Assembly: GCF_005503625.1 (NCBI RefSeq)
Contig: NZ_SCMX01000038.1
Span: 1-64,000, forward strand
Source: Cupriavidus sp. 2SB
GTDB taxonomy: Bacteria; Pseudomonadota; Gammaproteobacteria; Burkholderiales; Burkholderiaceae
Direction of reading: 5' to 3'
DNA length: 64,000 bases
In this document: in pieces, positions 49,948-59,465 of the stretch
How positions within the stretch are numbered: the first letter of the stretch is position 1
How the letters are laid out: each line of letters begins with the position of its first letter
Position numbers and translations under genes: made by a program
Notes under the pieces: generated by a model
The model's input: only the letters and a program-made list of their open reading frames with translations
Told to the model about the DNA's origin: nothing
The model's database searches: none

Positions 49948-50631
49948 CTATCGACTTCGCACCAGCTGCCACGCGCGGCCAAGGTAGGCCACGGACGCAA
50001 AGCCGCTCCACACATGCACAAGCCTGGTGAACGGAAAGATCGCGAACAGCGAGATCCCCATGAACAGATGAGCCTTGAAGACCAGCGGGGCATCGGCAAT
50101 GTAGCTTGCGGCATCGGCGCGCAGCGTGACGATATGCTGGGCCCAGGTCATCAACTGCAACATCATGTGGCCGTCCATATGGCTGGCCGAGGCGAAGATC
50201 GTCGAGAGCCCCAGCAGCAGCGTCACCAGCAGCCACAGCAGCAGGACCTTGTCGCCCGTGCGCGTGACAGCGGATACGCGGGCATTGGTAAGCCGGCGGT
50301 GCAGCAGGATCAGCAATCCGGCCAGGCACATCGTGCCCATCACGCCACCGGCTGTCATTGCCACGGCTTGCTTGAGGCTGTGCGAGACACCGAGCGCATC
50401 CCAGACCGCCACGGGCGTGAGCAACCCGCCGAGGTGGCCGAAGAACAGCCCGATGATGCCGACGTGGAACAGGATGTTTCCGACGCGCAGGTTGCCGCGA
50501 TACAGCACCTGCGAACTGTCGGACTTCCATGTGTACTGCTCGCGCTCGAACCGCGCGAGGCTGCCGAACAGGAAAATGGCAGCGGCGATATACGGATAGA
50601 CGCCGAAGAGGAATTGGTTGACCAGGTTCAT
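49948..50631 (-). CDS. narI: Respiratory nitrate reductase gamma subunit (cytochrome b)
   Basis: A 227-residue membrane protein with five spans that oxidises quinol and carries two b hemes. The axial histidines are at 56, 66, 188 and 206, matching the E. coli pattern (56, 66, 187, 205). The N terminus MNLVNQFLFGVYPYIA is canonical. It starts 18 bp after the unusual narJ stop. Electrons pass to NarH and then NarG. Confidence 0.96.
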   Translation of the reverse strand: MNLVNQFLFGVYPYIAAAIFLFGSLARFEREQYTWKSDSSQVLYRGNLRVGNILFHVGIIGLFFGHLGGLLTPVAVWDALGVSHSLKQAVAMTAGGVMGTMCLAGLLILLHRRLTNARVSAVTRTGDKVLLLWLLVTLLLGLSTIFASASHMDGHMMLQLMTWAQHIVTLRADAASYIADAPLVFKAHLFMGISLFAIFPFTRLVHVWSGFASVAYLGRAWQLVRSR

Positions 50632-50649
50632 GATGTTTCTTCTCTGGTT

Positions 50650-51417
50650 TTACGATTGAGAGGCGAGTTCCGATTGTTTTCTCCCCTCTCCCGCGTGCGG
50701 GAGAGGGGCGGGGGAGAGGGCCGGCGGTGGCTTTGCGAGGAACTGGATAGTGGCGACATGCTTTCCCTCTCCTCCAACCCCTCTCCCGCACGAGGGAGAG
50801 GGGAGCGAACCCGAGCCGGGGCCAAGCAGCGGCTCCACACCATCCGCCCCCGGCCCAAACATCTCCATGGCCTCGTCCATATCCCGCACGGGCGGATCTT
50901 CCTGCGGCTGTGGTTGAACATCGGTCAGCGTGCGCAGCACTGCAAACACGCTCGCATATGGGCTGTCGTTGCGCGCCAGCCGATCACCGATTGCAGCGAG
51001 CACGTGGATGGCGTCGCCTAGCAACTGCTCGGCGTGTGCCTCTCGTCCATCCAGCGCGAGTACGCCCAGGAACTCCAGGAACAGCGGTACGTAGTCAGGC
51101 AATTCGGATGTGACGAGGTCGAAGCCTTCGCGTCGGTATTCCTCCAACAGGTCCACCATTGCCTGGCCGCGATCGCGGCTCTCGCCATGCACATGCTCGA
51201 ACAGGTGCAGCGAGTGGGACGGATTGCGGTCGAAGGTGGCCACGTAGTTTTCCTGCAGCGAAATCAGCGACGTGCTGCGCAACAGGTCGGTGAGCGGGGC
51301 CAGCAACGTGCGGGCCTGCGGCCACTCGGCCAGGCACTGCTCGATCTCGTCGAGGCTGTCGAGCAGCGATTCGTCCGGGTAGGTGAGCAGGGCGCTCAGT
51401 ACGGTATGAATTTTCAT
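50650..51417 (-). CDS. narJ: Nitrate reductase chaperone NarJ with a repeat-derived C-terminal tail
   Basis: A 255-residue redox-enzyme maturation chaperone that helps insert the molybdenum cofactor into NarG. The helical core (LSALLTYPDESLLDSLDEIEQC-type start, ENYVATFDRNPSHSLHLFEH, LPDYVPLFLEFL) is normal up to about residue 195. Residues about 204-246 are encoded by a copy of the window's palindromic repeat and read as PSPSCGRGVGGEG and PLPHAGEGRK. The native stop codon seems lost and a new stop is used after the repeat. The start at 51417 is 14 bp after narH. Confidence 0.92.
   Translation of the reverse strand: MKIHTVLSALLTYPDESLLDSLDEIEQCLAEWPQARTLLAPLTDLLRSTSLISLQENYVATFDRNPSHSLHLFEHVHGESRDRGQAMVDLLEEYRREGFDLVTSELPDYVPLFLEFLGVLALDGREAHAEQLLGDAIHVLAAIGDRLARNDSPYASVFAVLRTLTDVQPQPQEDPPVRDMDEAMEMFGPGADGVEPLLGPGSGSLPSPSCGRGVGGEGKHVATIQFLAKPPPALSPAPLPHAGEGRKQSELASQS
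50681..50806. repeat. Full copy of the palindromic element inside the 3' end of narJ
   Basis: Outer hairpins and the inner GGGGGAGAGGG arm are as in the other long copies, but the 45-base core differs (contains GGATAGTGGCGAC). The copy lies wholly within the narJ reading frame and contributes about 42 codons. Confidence 0.85.
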
Positions 51418-51431
51418 CTTCGTTTCCCGGT

Positions 51432-52985
51432 TCAGGTGGCCAGCGCCTTGCGGCGCGACGTAGGCAGGTCTGCGTAGGCGACTTCCGGCTGTGGCTTCTT
51501 CTTGCCGAACAGCGTGCCGTCCGAAGTGCCGCCCGAGCAGCCGTTGCCAAAGCTGAAACCGCAACTGCCTTTCTCGTCAAAGCTGTCCTCGGCCATTTCC
51601 TTGTGGGCGGAAGGCACCACGAAGCGATCCTCGTAGTTGGCGATGGCCATGATCTGGTACATCTCCTCGACCTGGGCCGGCGTCAGGCCCACTTGCCGCA
51701 GCACCGCCAGGTCTTCCACGCCATCCACGGACTGGCTGCGCTTGTACGCGCGCATGGCGAGCATGCGATCAAGCGCCGACAGCACAGGCATCACATCGCC
51801 GGCCGTCAGCAGGTTGGCGAGGTATTGCACGGGGATGCGCAGGCTCTTGACGTCCGGGATCACACCGTTCATGCCCATGAAGCCGGATTCGGCGGCCGAC
51901 TGGATCGGAGAGAGCGGCGGGATGTACCAGACCATCGGTAGCGTGCGGTACTCGGGATGCAGCGGGAAGGCTACCTTCCACTCGCAGGCCATCTTGTAGA
52001 CGGGCGATTTGCGCGCGGCGTCGAGCCAGCTCTGTGCAATGCCCTGGCGCAGCGCCTCGGCCTGAACGGCGGGATCGTTCGGGTCCAGGAAGATGTCGAG
52101 CTGCGACTGGTACAGGTCGCGTGTATCTTCCACCGACGCGGCTTGCTCGATGCGGTCCGCGTCATAGAGCATCACGCCGAGATAGCGGATGCGTCCGACG
52201 CAGGTTTCCGAGCAGACCGTAGGCTGGCCAGCTTCGATGCGCGGATAGCAGAACACGCACTTCTCGGCCTTGCCGCTCTGCCAGTTGAAGTAGATCTTCT
52301 TGTACGGGCAGCCCGAGATGCACATGCGCCAGCCGCGGCACTTGTCCTGGTCCACCAGCACGATGCCATCTTCCTCGCGCTTGTAGACCGAGCCGGACGG
52401 GCACGACGCCACGCAGGTCGGGTTCAGGCAGTGCTCGCACAGCCGGGGCAGGTACATCATGAACGTGTTCTCGAACGTCGAGTACATGTCCTTCTGGATG
52501 TTGTCGAACAGCTTGTCGCGGCTGCGGGAGTCGAACTCGCCGCCGAGGTCGTCTTCCCAGTTCGGACCCCATTCGATCTTCTCCATCTTCTTGCCGGTGA
52601 TGGCGGAGACCGGGCGCGCCGTCGGCGGCGTTTCTACCAGCGGCGCCTTCTGTAGGTGCTCGTAGTCGTAGGTGAACGGCTCGTAGTAGTCGTCGATCTG
52701 CGGCATGTTTGGGTTGGCGAACATGTTCGACAGAATCTTCGCGCGGCCGCCCTGGCGCGGCGTCAGGCTGCCGTCGGCGTTGCGCTTCCAGCCGCCGTTC
52801 CACTTGTCCTGGTTTTCCCATTCCTTTGGAAACCCCACGCCGGGCTTGGTCTCGACATTGTTGAACCAGGCGTATTCCACGCCCTCGCGGCTGGTCCATA
52901 CGTTCTTGCAGGTTACGGAGCAGGTATGGCAGCCGATGCACTTGTCGAGGTTCAGCACCATGGCCACTTGTGCGCGGATCTTCAT
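51432..52985 (-). CDS. narH: Respiratory nitrate reductase beta subunit (Fe-S)
   Basis: A 517-residue ferredoxin-type subunit. The first cluster motif is CIGCHTCSVTC with Cys16, 19, 22 and 26. Further Cys groups include CEHCLNPTCVASCP and the CRGWRMCISGCP set, in which Trp replaces one Cys, as for the [3Fe-4S] cluster of NarH. It overlaps narG by 4 bp. It relays electrons from NarI hemes to NarG on the cytoplasmic side. Confidence 0.97.
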   Translation of the reverse strand: MKIRAQVAMVLNLDKCIGCHTCSVTCKNVWTSREGVEYAWFNNVETKPGVGFPKEWENQDKWNGGWKRNADGSLTPRQGGRAKILSNMFANPNMPQIDDYYEPFTYDYEHLQKAPLVETPPTARPVSAITGKKMEKIEWGPNWEDDLGGEFDSRSRDKLFDNIQKDMYSTFENTFMMYLPRLCEHCLNPTCVASCPSGSVYKREEDGIVLVDQDKCRGWRMCISGCPYKKIYFNWQSGKAEKCVFCYPRIEAGQPTVCSETCVGRIRYLGVMLYDADRIEQAASVEDTRDLYQSQLDIFLDPNDPAVQAEALRQGIAQSWLDAARKSPVYKMACEWKVAFPLHPEYRTLPMVWYIPPLSPIQSAAESGFMGMNGVIPDVKSLRIPVQYLANLLTAGDVMPVLSALDRMLAMRAYKRSQSVDGVEDLAVLRQVGLTPAQVEEMYQIMAIANYEDRFVVPSAHKEMAEDSFDEKGSCGFSFGNGCSGGTSDGTLFGKKKPQPEVAYADLPTSRRKALAT

Positions 52986-55900
52986 TGCGGGGCTCCTTCA
53001 GACTTCCTTGCCTTGTTTTGGGGGGAGGGATCTTCTTTTCGCGGACCTTCGAGCCAGTCCACCTTGTTCATCTTGCGCAGGATCACGAACTCGTCGCGGT
53101 TGCTGCCTACCGTGCCGTAGTAGTTGAAGCCGTAAGCCAACTGCGCGTATCCGCCGATCATGTGCGTGGGCTTGGTGACGGCGCGCGTCACCGAGTTGTG
53201 GATGCCGCCCCGCATGCCGCTGGTCTCGGCGCCCGGTACGTTCACGATCTTTTCCTGGGCGTGGTACATCAAGCACATGCCCTGCGGCACGCGCTGCGAC
53301 ACCACCACACGAGCGGTCAGGGTGCCGTTGACGTTGAACACTTCCACCCAGTCGTTGTCGCGGATGCCGTTGGCCTTGGCCTCGGTTTCCGAGATCCACA
53401 CGTGCGGACCGCCGCGCGACAGCGTCAGCATGCGCAGGTTGTCGGAGTACGTGGAGTGGATGCCCCACTTCTGGTGCGGCGTGATCCAGTTCAGCACGAG
53501 TTCGGGGTTGCCGTTCGGCTTGCGGCCCAGCATGGGGCTCACGGTCTTGGTGTCGATGGCCGGTTTGTAGACGCATGCACCTTCGCCGAAATCGAGCATC
53601 CACCGGTGGTCTTGATAGAACTGCTGGCGGCCAGTCAGCGTGCGCCATGGAATCAGTTCATGCACGTTGGTGTAGCCGGCGTTGTAGCTGACTTCCTCAG
53701 ATTCCAGGCCCGACCACGTAGGCGCGGAGATGATCTTGCGCGGTTGCGCCTGCACATCGCGAAAGCGGATCTTGTCGTGCTCGCGGCCTTCGGCCAGATG
53801 CGTGTGATCGCGACCCGTGATCTTCGACAGCGCCTCCCAGGCTTTCACCGCGACGTGTCCATTGGTCTCGGGTGCGAAGGTCAGGATCATTTCGGCAGCG
53901 TCGATGGCCGTCTCAAGACGCGGCCGGCCCTGGCTCACGCCGGGCTCGGTCACGGTCTTGCTGAGGTGGCCGATCTCGCCCACTTCGTGCTTCGTGTCCC
54001 AATTGATGCCCTTGCCGCCATTGCCGAGCTTGTCCAGCAGCGGCCCGATCGATGTGAATTTCTTGTAGATGTCCGCGTAGTTGCGCTCCACCACGGTCAT
54101 CGACGGTGCGGTCTTGCCCGGGATCAGGTCGCATTCGCCTTGCTTCCAGTCCTTCGGCTCGAAGGGCTGGCCCAGTTCGCCCGGGGTGTCGTGCAGCAGT
54201 GGCGTGCAGACCAGATCCTCGCGTGTGCCGAGATACAGGCCGGCGATCTCGGTGAACTTTGCCGCGATGGCCTTGTAGATTTCCCAGTCGGTCTTGCTTT
54301 CCCACAACGGCTGCACGGCTTCGGACAGCGGGTGGATGAACGGGTGCATGTCCGACGTGTTCAAGTCATCCTTCTCGTACCACGTGGCCGTGGGCAGCAC
54401 GATGTCGCCATACAGGCAGGTCGTGCTCATGCGGAAGTCGAGCACAGTCAACAGGTCGAGCTTGCCCTCGGCGGCAGGACGCACGGTGACTTCGCTCGGC
54501 TTGATCGCGTCGTTTTCATCCCCGAACACGGCGTTCTGCGTGCCGAGCAGGTACTTGAGGAAGTATTCGTGGCCCTTGCCCGAGCTGCCCAGGATGTTCG
54601 AGCGCCAGACGAACATGTTGCGCGGGAAGTTGGCGGGGTTGTCGGGGTCGTCGCACGCAAATTGCAACGTGCCGGACTTCAACTGTTCGACGGTATGGGC
54701 GATGGGGTCCTTGCCGGCGGCGCGCGCATCGGCCACTACGTCGAGCGGATTGCGGCCCAGTTGGGGGGCCGAGGGCAACCAGCCCATGCGCTCGGACTTC
54801 GCGTTGAGATCGAGCAGCGACAGGTTCTCGTAACGCTTGCGGTCGGCGGTGGGCGCGAGGATCTCGTCCACGCCGAGCTTCTCGTGGCGCCATTGGCTGG
54901 TGTGGCTGTAGAAGAACGAGGTGCCGTTCATCTGGCGCGGCGGACGCGACCAGTCGAGGCCGAACGCCAGCGGTGCCCAGCCGAACTGGGGCCGCAGCTT
55001 TTCCTGGCCCACATAGTGCGCCCAGCCACCGCCGCTCTTGCCCACGCAGCCGCACATCATCAACAGATTGATGATGCCGCGATAGATCATGTCGTTGTGA
55101 TACCAGTGGTTCAGTGCGGCACCCACGATGACCATGCTCTTGCCTTGCGTGCGATCCGCGTTGTCGGCGAACTCGCGCGCCACCTGGATCACAAGCTTGC
55201 GCGGCACGGACGTATGCTTCTCCTGCCAGGCTGGGGTGTAGGGTACGTCATCGTCGAAGGACGTTGCCACGTTCGGGCCGCCCAGCCCCCGATCCACGCC
55301 GTAGTTCGCCATTTGCAGGTCGTAGACCGTGGCCACGTGGACCTTGCTGCCATCGGCCAGCGTCAGGCAGCGCACCGGGACGCGGCGCGTCAGCAGGTCG
55401 GCGTGTTCGCCGCCAAAGTAGGGGAAACCTACCTCGACGACTTCATCGTCATGGCCAATCAGCGAGAGGCGCGGCATGATGTCGCGCCCCGTGCCGCCAT
55501 CCTTCATCTCCAGGTTCCAGCGGCCTACCTTCTCGCCGCCGTTGTGGGCGCCTTCACCCCAGCGGAAGCCGATGGAGCCATTGGGTGCGACGATGTCGCC
55601 AGTGGTCTCGTCGATCAGCAGTGTCTTCCAGTCTGGCTGGTTGGCCTCGCCGAGGTTGCCGTCGAGCTGCGATGCACGCAGGAACTGGTCGGGCACGAGC
55701 GTCCCGTCCTGGTCACGCAACGCCACGAGCATCGGCATGTCGGTGTATTGCCGGATGTAGTCGCGGAAGTACGCGGACTTGCCGTTGGCGTGGAATTCCT
55801 TGAGCACGACATGACCCATCGCCATGGCCAGCGCGGCATCTGTGCCTTGCCTGGGCGCGAGCCAGATGTCGCCAAACTTGACCATTTCACCGAAGTCCGA

Positions 55901-56743
55901 CGACACGGCCACGGTCTTGGTGCCCTTGTAGCGGACCTCAGTGTAGAAGTGCGCATCGGGCGTGCGGGTCTGTGGCACGTTCGAACCCCAGACCATCAGG
56001 TAGGTGCTGTTGTACCAGTCGGCAGATTCGGGCACATCCGTCTGTTCGCCCCAGATCTGCGGGCTGGCCGGTGGCAGGTCGCAATACCAGTCATAGAACG
56101 ACAGGCAGGCGCCACCGATCAGGCTCAGGTAGCGGGCACCGGCGGCGTACGACACCATCGACATCGCAGGAATGGGCGAGAAGCCGATCACGCGGTCGGG
56201 GCCGTATTCCTTCACCGTGAACGCGTTGGCGGCGGCGATGATTTCGGTGGCGGTGTTCCAATCGGCGCGCACGAAACCACCCTGGCCACGCACGCTCTTG
56301 TAGCGCGCGGCCTTCTCGGGGTCCTGGCTGATCGATGCCCACGCGGCGATGGGGTCCATGGTCTTGCGCGCCTCGCGCCACATCTCCATCAGGCGGCCCC
56401 GGATCATCGGATATTTCACGCGCTGGGCCGAGTAGACGTACCAGCTATACGACGCGCCACGCGGGCAGCCGCGCGGTTCGTGATTGGGCAGGTCGGGGCG
56501 GGTGCGCGGGTAGTCGGTCTGCTGGGTTTCCCAGGTGATCAGGCCGTTCTTGACATAGACCTTCCACGAGCACGAGCCGGTGCAGTTCACACCGTGCGTG
56601 GACCGCACGATCTTGTCGTGCTGCCAGCGGCTACGATAGCTGTTTTCCCACTTGCGGTCCTCGTTGACCACGGTGCCATACCCATCCGCGTACGTGGACT
56701 TGATCCGCGACAGGAACTTCAATCGATCCAGAAAGTGAGACAT
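52982..56743 (-). CDS. narG: Respiratory nitrate reductase alpha subunit (Mo-bisMGD)
   Basis: A 1253-residue catalytic subunit reducing nitrate to nitrite in the cytoplasm. His50, Cys54, Cys58 and Cys93 (HGVNCTGSCSW, RGCPRG) bind the FS0 cluster, and Asp222 in WYCDLPPASPQ matches the molybdenum ligand of E. coli NarG. No twin-arginine signal is present, consistent with the membrane-anchored cytoplasmic type. It follows narK2 after 56 bp and overlaps narH by 4 bp. Confidence 0.98.
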   Translation of the reverse strand: MSHFLDRLKFLSRIKSTYADGYGTVVNEDRKWENSYRSRWQHDKIVRSTHGVNCTGSCSWKVYVKNGLITWETQQTDYPRTRPDLPNHEPRGCPRGASYSWYVYSAQRVKYPMIRGRLMEMWREARKTMDPIAAWASISQDPEKAARYKSVRGQGGFVRADWNTATEIIAAANAFTVKEYGPDRVIGFSPIPAMSMVSYAAGARYLSLIGGACLSFYDWYCDLPPASPQIWGEQTDVPESADWYNSTYLMVWGSNVPQTRTPDAHFYTEVRYKGTKTVAVSSDFGEMVKFGDIWLAPRQGTDAALAMAMGHVVLKEFHANGKSAYFRDYIRQYTDMPMLVALRDQDGTLVPDQFLRASQLDGNLGEANQPDWKTLLIDETTGDIVAPNGSIGFRWGEGAHNGGEKVGRWNLEMKDGGTGRDIMPRLSLIGHDDEVVEVGFPYFGGEHADLLTRRVPVRCLTLADGSKVHVATVYDLQMANYGVDRGLGGPNVATSFDDDVPYTPAWQEKHTSVPRKLVIQVAREFADNADRTQGKSMVIVGAALNHWYHNDMIYRGIINLLMMCGCVGKSGGGWAHYVGQEKLRPQFGWAPLAFGLDWSRPPRQMNGTSFFYSHTSQWRHEKLGVDEILAPTADRKRYENLSLLDLNAKSERMGWLPSAPQLGRNPLDVVADARAAGKDPIAHTVEQLKSGTLQFACDDPDNPANFPRNMFVWRSNILGSSGKGHEYFLKYLLGTQNAVFGDENDAIKPSEVTVRPAAEGKLDLLTVLDFRMSTTCLYGDIVLPTATWYEKDDLNTSDMHPFIHPLSEAVQPLWESKTDWEIYKAIAAKFTEIAGLYLGTREDLVCTPLLHDTPGELGQPFEPKDWKQGECDLIPGKTAPSMTVVERNYADIYKKFTSIGPLLDKLGNGGKGINWDTKHEVGEIGHLSKTVTEPGVSQGRPRLETAIDAAEMILTFAPETNGHVAVKAWEALSKITGRDHTHLAEGREHDKIRFRDVQAQPRKIISAPTWSGLESEEVSYNAGYTNVHELIPWRTLTGRQQFYQDHRWMLDFGEGACVYKPAIDTKTVSPMLGRKPNGNPELVLNWITPHQKWGIHSTYSDNLRMLTLSRGGPHVWISETEAKANGIRDNDWVEVFNVNGTLTARVVVSQRVPQGMCLMYHAQEKIVNVPGAETSGMRGGIHNSVTRAVTKPTHMIGGYAQLAYGFNYYGTVGSNRDEFVILRKMNKVDWLEGPRKEDPSPQNKARKSEGAPQ

Positions 56744-56799
56744 GTCTTATGTACTCCGACTTGCTTTGTTTTGTGGGGCCTGGAAGGGGTGACTTGCAC

Positions 56800-58185
56800 T
56801 CAGCAGGGCATGGGGGCATTGCGACGGGCGTAGTACCACCACGTCACGAGTACGCAACTCACGTAGAAGGCGATGAAGCAATACAGCGCGGCATCGGGCG
56901 TGCCGGTCATCTCCAGCGATGTGCCGAAGCTCTTGGGGATGAAGAAGCCGCCGTAGGCGCCGATTGCACCTGAGAAGCCGAGCACCGCAGCGGACTCCTT
57001 GCCCGCGTCCTGCAGCGCCTGCTTTTGCGCCGCGTCGCCACGCCCGGCGGCGGCGCGCTGGCGCTCGGTCAGGAAGATCACCGGAATCATGCGGAAGGTG
57101 GAGCCGTTGCCCACGCCCGCCAGTGCAAACAGGACGATGAACGCAGCCAGGAATGCCTGGAAGTTGCCGACGTTGCCGTCGTGGGGCAGGGCGGCCAGCA
57201 CCGCGCAGACGGCGGCAATCATGCCGACGAAAGTCCACAGCGTGACGCGCGCCCCGCCAAGCTTGTCCGAAATCCAACCGCCCACCGGGCGCGTCAGCGC
57301 GCCGACCAGCGGGCCGAGGAATGCGTAAGCCGTGGGATTGATGCCGGGGAACTGCGACTTGGTGAGCAGCGCGAGTCCGGCAGAAAATCCGATGAACGAG
57401 CCGAACGTGCCGATGTAGAGCCAGCACATCAGCCAGTTGTGCTTGCGCTGGAAGATCACGGCCTGCTCCGCAAACGATGCGCGTGCCGAGGCGATATCGT
57501 TCATGCCGAACCACGCGGCCAGCGACGCCACCACAATGAACGGCACCCAGATGAAGCCGGCGTTCTGCAACCAGAGGCTTTGCGATACGCCATTGGCGGT
57601 GTGGGTTTGCGGTTCACCGCCGAGCGCACCGAACACGGCCAGCGACACCACCAGCGGCGTGACGAACTGCACCACCGATACGCCGAGATTGCCGATACCC
57701 GCGTTCAATCCCGTTGCCAGCCCTTTCTTCGCCTTGGGGAAGAAGAAGCTGATATTGGCCATCGACGAACTGAAGTTCGCGCCACCCAGGCCGCACAACA
57801 GGGCCAGCACCAGCAGTGTGGGGTAGCTTGTCGAGGGATCACGCAGGGCAAAGCCGATGCCGAGCGCCGGGATCAGCAACAGGGCGGTGGAGATGGCGGT
57901 GAAGCGCCGTCCGCCGAAGACTGGAACGAGGAACGAGTAGAAAATGCGCAGCGTGGCGCCAGACAGCGCGGGCAAGGCCGTGAGCCAGAACAATTGGTTC
58001 TTGCTGAACTGGAAGCCGGCGCGGTCAAGGTTGACCGCCACTACGCTCCAGAGCATCCAGATCACGAACGCCAGCATCAGTGCGGGAATCGAGATCCAGA
58101 GATTGCGATAGGCGATGCGTTCGCCTTCCGCGCGCCAGAACACGGCGTTCTCGGGCTCCCAGCGGGTCAGTACGGAACTGGTCAT
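56800..58185 (-). CDS. narK2: Nitrate/nitrite transporter NarK2-type
   Basis: A 461-residue major-facilitator transporter with 12 spans. Substrate-binding arginines are in ATLRIFYSF and LTRPVGGW. The nitrate signature loops are AGIGNLGVSVVQF and AGVGNGSTFRMIP. This type usually exchanges nitrate for nitrite. It overlaps narK1 by 4 bp and lies directly upstream of narG. Confidence 0.93.
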   Translation of the reverse strand: MTSSVLTRWEPENAVFWRAEGERIAYRNLWISIPALMLAFVIWMLWSVVAVNLDRAGFQFSKNQLFWLTALPALSGATLRIFYSFLVPVFGGRRFTAISTALLLIPALGIGFALRDPSTSYPTLLVLALLCGLGGANFSSSMANISFFFPKAKKGLATGLNAGIGNLGVSVVQFVTPLVVSLAVFGALGGEPQTHTANGVSQSLWLQNAGFIWVPFIVVASLAAWFGMNDIASARASFAEQAVIFQRKHNWLMCWLYIGTFGSFIGFSAGLALLTKSQFPGINPTAYAFLGPLVGALTRPVGGWISDKLGGARVTLWTFVGMIAAVCAVLAALPHDGNVGNFQAFLAAFIVLFALAGVGNGSTFRMIPVIFLTERQRAAAGRGDAAQKQALQDAGKESAAVLGFSGAIGAYGGFFIPKSFGTSLEMTGTPDAALYCFIAFYVSCVLVTWWYYARRNAPMPC

Positions 58186-59465
58186 GATTGTTGGGGAATG
58201 AGGGTTGAGGGTGCAGAACGTTCGCCACGGTGGCTGTAGTGCATCCAGACCAGGCTTACGCAGACCGTGCCGTACATCAACATGAAGCAGCTGCTGCCGA
58301 TGCCGGTGAGGTCGGCCAGTGCACCGAACATGATCGGGAGGATGAAGCCGCCAAGCCCGCCGGCCAGGCCCACCACCCCGGATACCGCGCCGATGTTGTG
58401 CGTGAAGTCATTCGAAATGAACTTGAAGACCGATGCCTTGCCGATGGCGAACGCGATGCCCACTACGAACATCAGGATCGTGAACAGCGTGGGCGTCAGC
58501 GCGATGTGGAACGATTGCGGACCGGTGGCGGTGTAGATCGTGAAATCGGTCTTCGGATAACTGAGCAGGAAGAACGCCACCCAACTGATCCACATGACCC
58601 ACCACGTGGTGCGATGCGCGCCGTAGCGGTCGGAGATCCATCCGCCGATCGCGCGCAGCACGCCGCCTGGCAGCGAGAAGCAGGCGGCCAGGAAGGCAGC
58701 GGTCTTGATGTCGAAGCCGTATTCGCCGATGTAGTACTTGGTCATCCACAGCGCCAGCGCCACGTAGCCGCCGAACACCACGGAGTAGTACTGCGAGTAG
58801 CGCCACACGCGTGGATCGCGCAGCATCGCCATCTGTGCGCGCCAGCTCGTGGCCGAGGCCGAGCGGTGCGAAGGATCGCTGCGCGAGAACACCCAGAACA
58901 GCACGGCGGTGACGAGCATCGCCACGGAGTACACCTTCGGCACGATTTCCCAGGTGCCGGCCGCGAGGATCAGTACTGGTGCCACGAACTTGGTCAGCGC
59001 GGCCCCCGAGTTGCCGGCGCCGAAGATGCCCATCGCCAGACCCTGCCGCGAACGCGGGAACCACCGTGCGACGTAGGGCGTGCCCACCGAGAACGAGCCG
59101 CCGGCCAGCCCGACGAATAGTCCCAGCACCAGCAGTTGCCAGAACGTGTGGACATAAGAAATCAGCCAGATCGGCACCACCGTCAGCAGCATCAGCACGA
59201 AGAACACGATCCGACCGCCGTAGCGATCCGTCCAGATACCGAGCGGCACACGCACCAGCGAGCCGCTGAGCACAGGCGTGGCTGCCAGCAGGCCGAACTC
59301 GGTATCGCTAAGGCCCAGTTCGGCTTTGAGCGGGATGCCGAGCACCGCAAACATCATCCAGACGGCAAAGCAGATGGTGAAGGCGAAGGTGCTGGACCAG
59401 AGGGTCATCCAGCCCCCGGGAGGGACCGGCGCTGCGGATGAAGAAGGGTGCGATGCTGAAGACAT
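58182..59465 (-). CDS. narK1: Nitrate transporter NarK1-type
   Basis: A 427-residue major-facilitator transporter, 12 spans. Binding arginines are in GSLVRVPLGIWTDRYGG and VLRAIGGWISDRYG; the signature loops are FGAGNSGAALTKF and VGLAGGLGGF. NarK1-type proteins act as nitrate/proton symporters. ATG 59465 is chosen; GTG 59483 would add six residues. It is the first gene of the nar series, so the promoter must lie in the 306 bp upstream, which also hold a repeat copy. Confidence 0.92.
   Translation of the reverse strand: MSSASHPSSSAAPVPPGGWMTLWSSTFAFTICFAVWMMFAVLGIPLKAELGLSDTEFGLLAATPVLSGSLVRVPLGIWTDRYGGRIVFFVLMLLTVVPIWLISYVHTFWQLLVLGLFVGLAGGSFSVGTPYVARWFPRSRQGLAMGIFGAGNSGAALTKFVAPVLILAAGTWEIVPKVYSVAMLVTAVLFWVFSRSDPSHRSASATSWRAQMAMLRDPRVWRYSQYYSVVFGGYVALALWMTKYYIGEYGFDIKTAAFLAACFSLPGGVLRAIGGWISDRYGAHRTTWWVMWISWVAFFLLSYPKTDFTIYTATGPQSFHIALTPTLFTILMFVVGIAFAIGKASVFKFISNDFTHNIGAVSGVVGLAGGLGGFILPIMFGALADLTGIGSSCFMLMYGTVCVSLVWMHYSHRGERSAPSTLIPQQS

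Noticed and set aside
52970..56833. 1287-codon open frame on the plus strand, opposite narG
   Set aside because: It is a GC-rich antisense shadow; the minus strand carries NarG with all cluster and molybdenum ligands, and the antisense product is His/Arg/Ala-rich with no domain.
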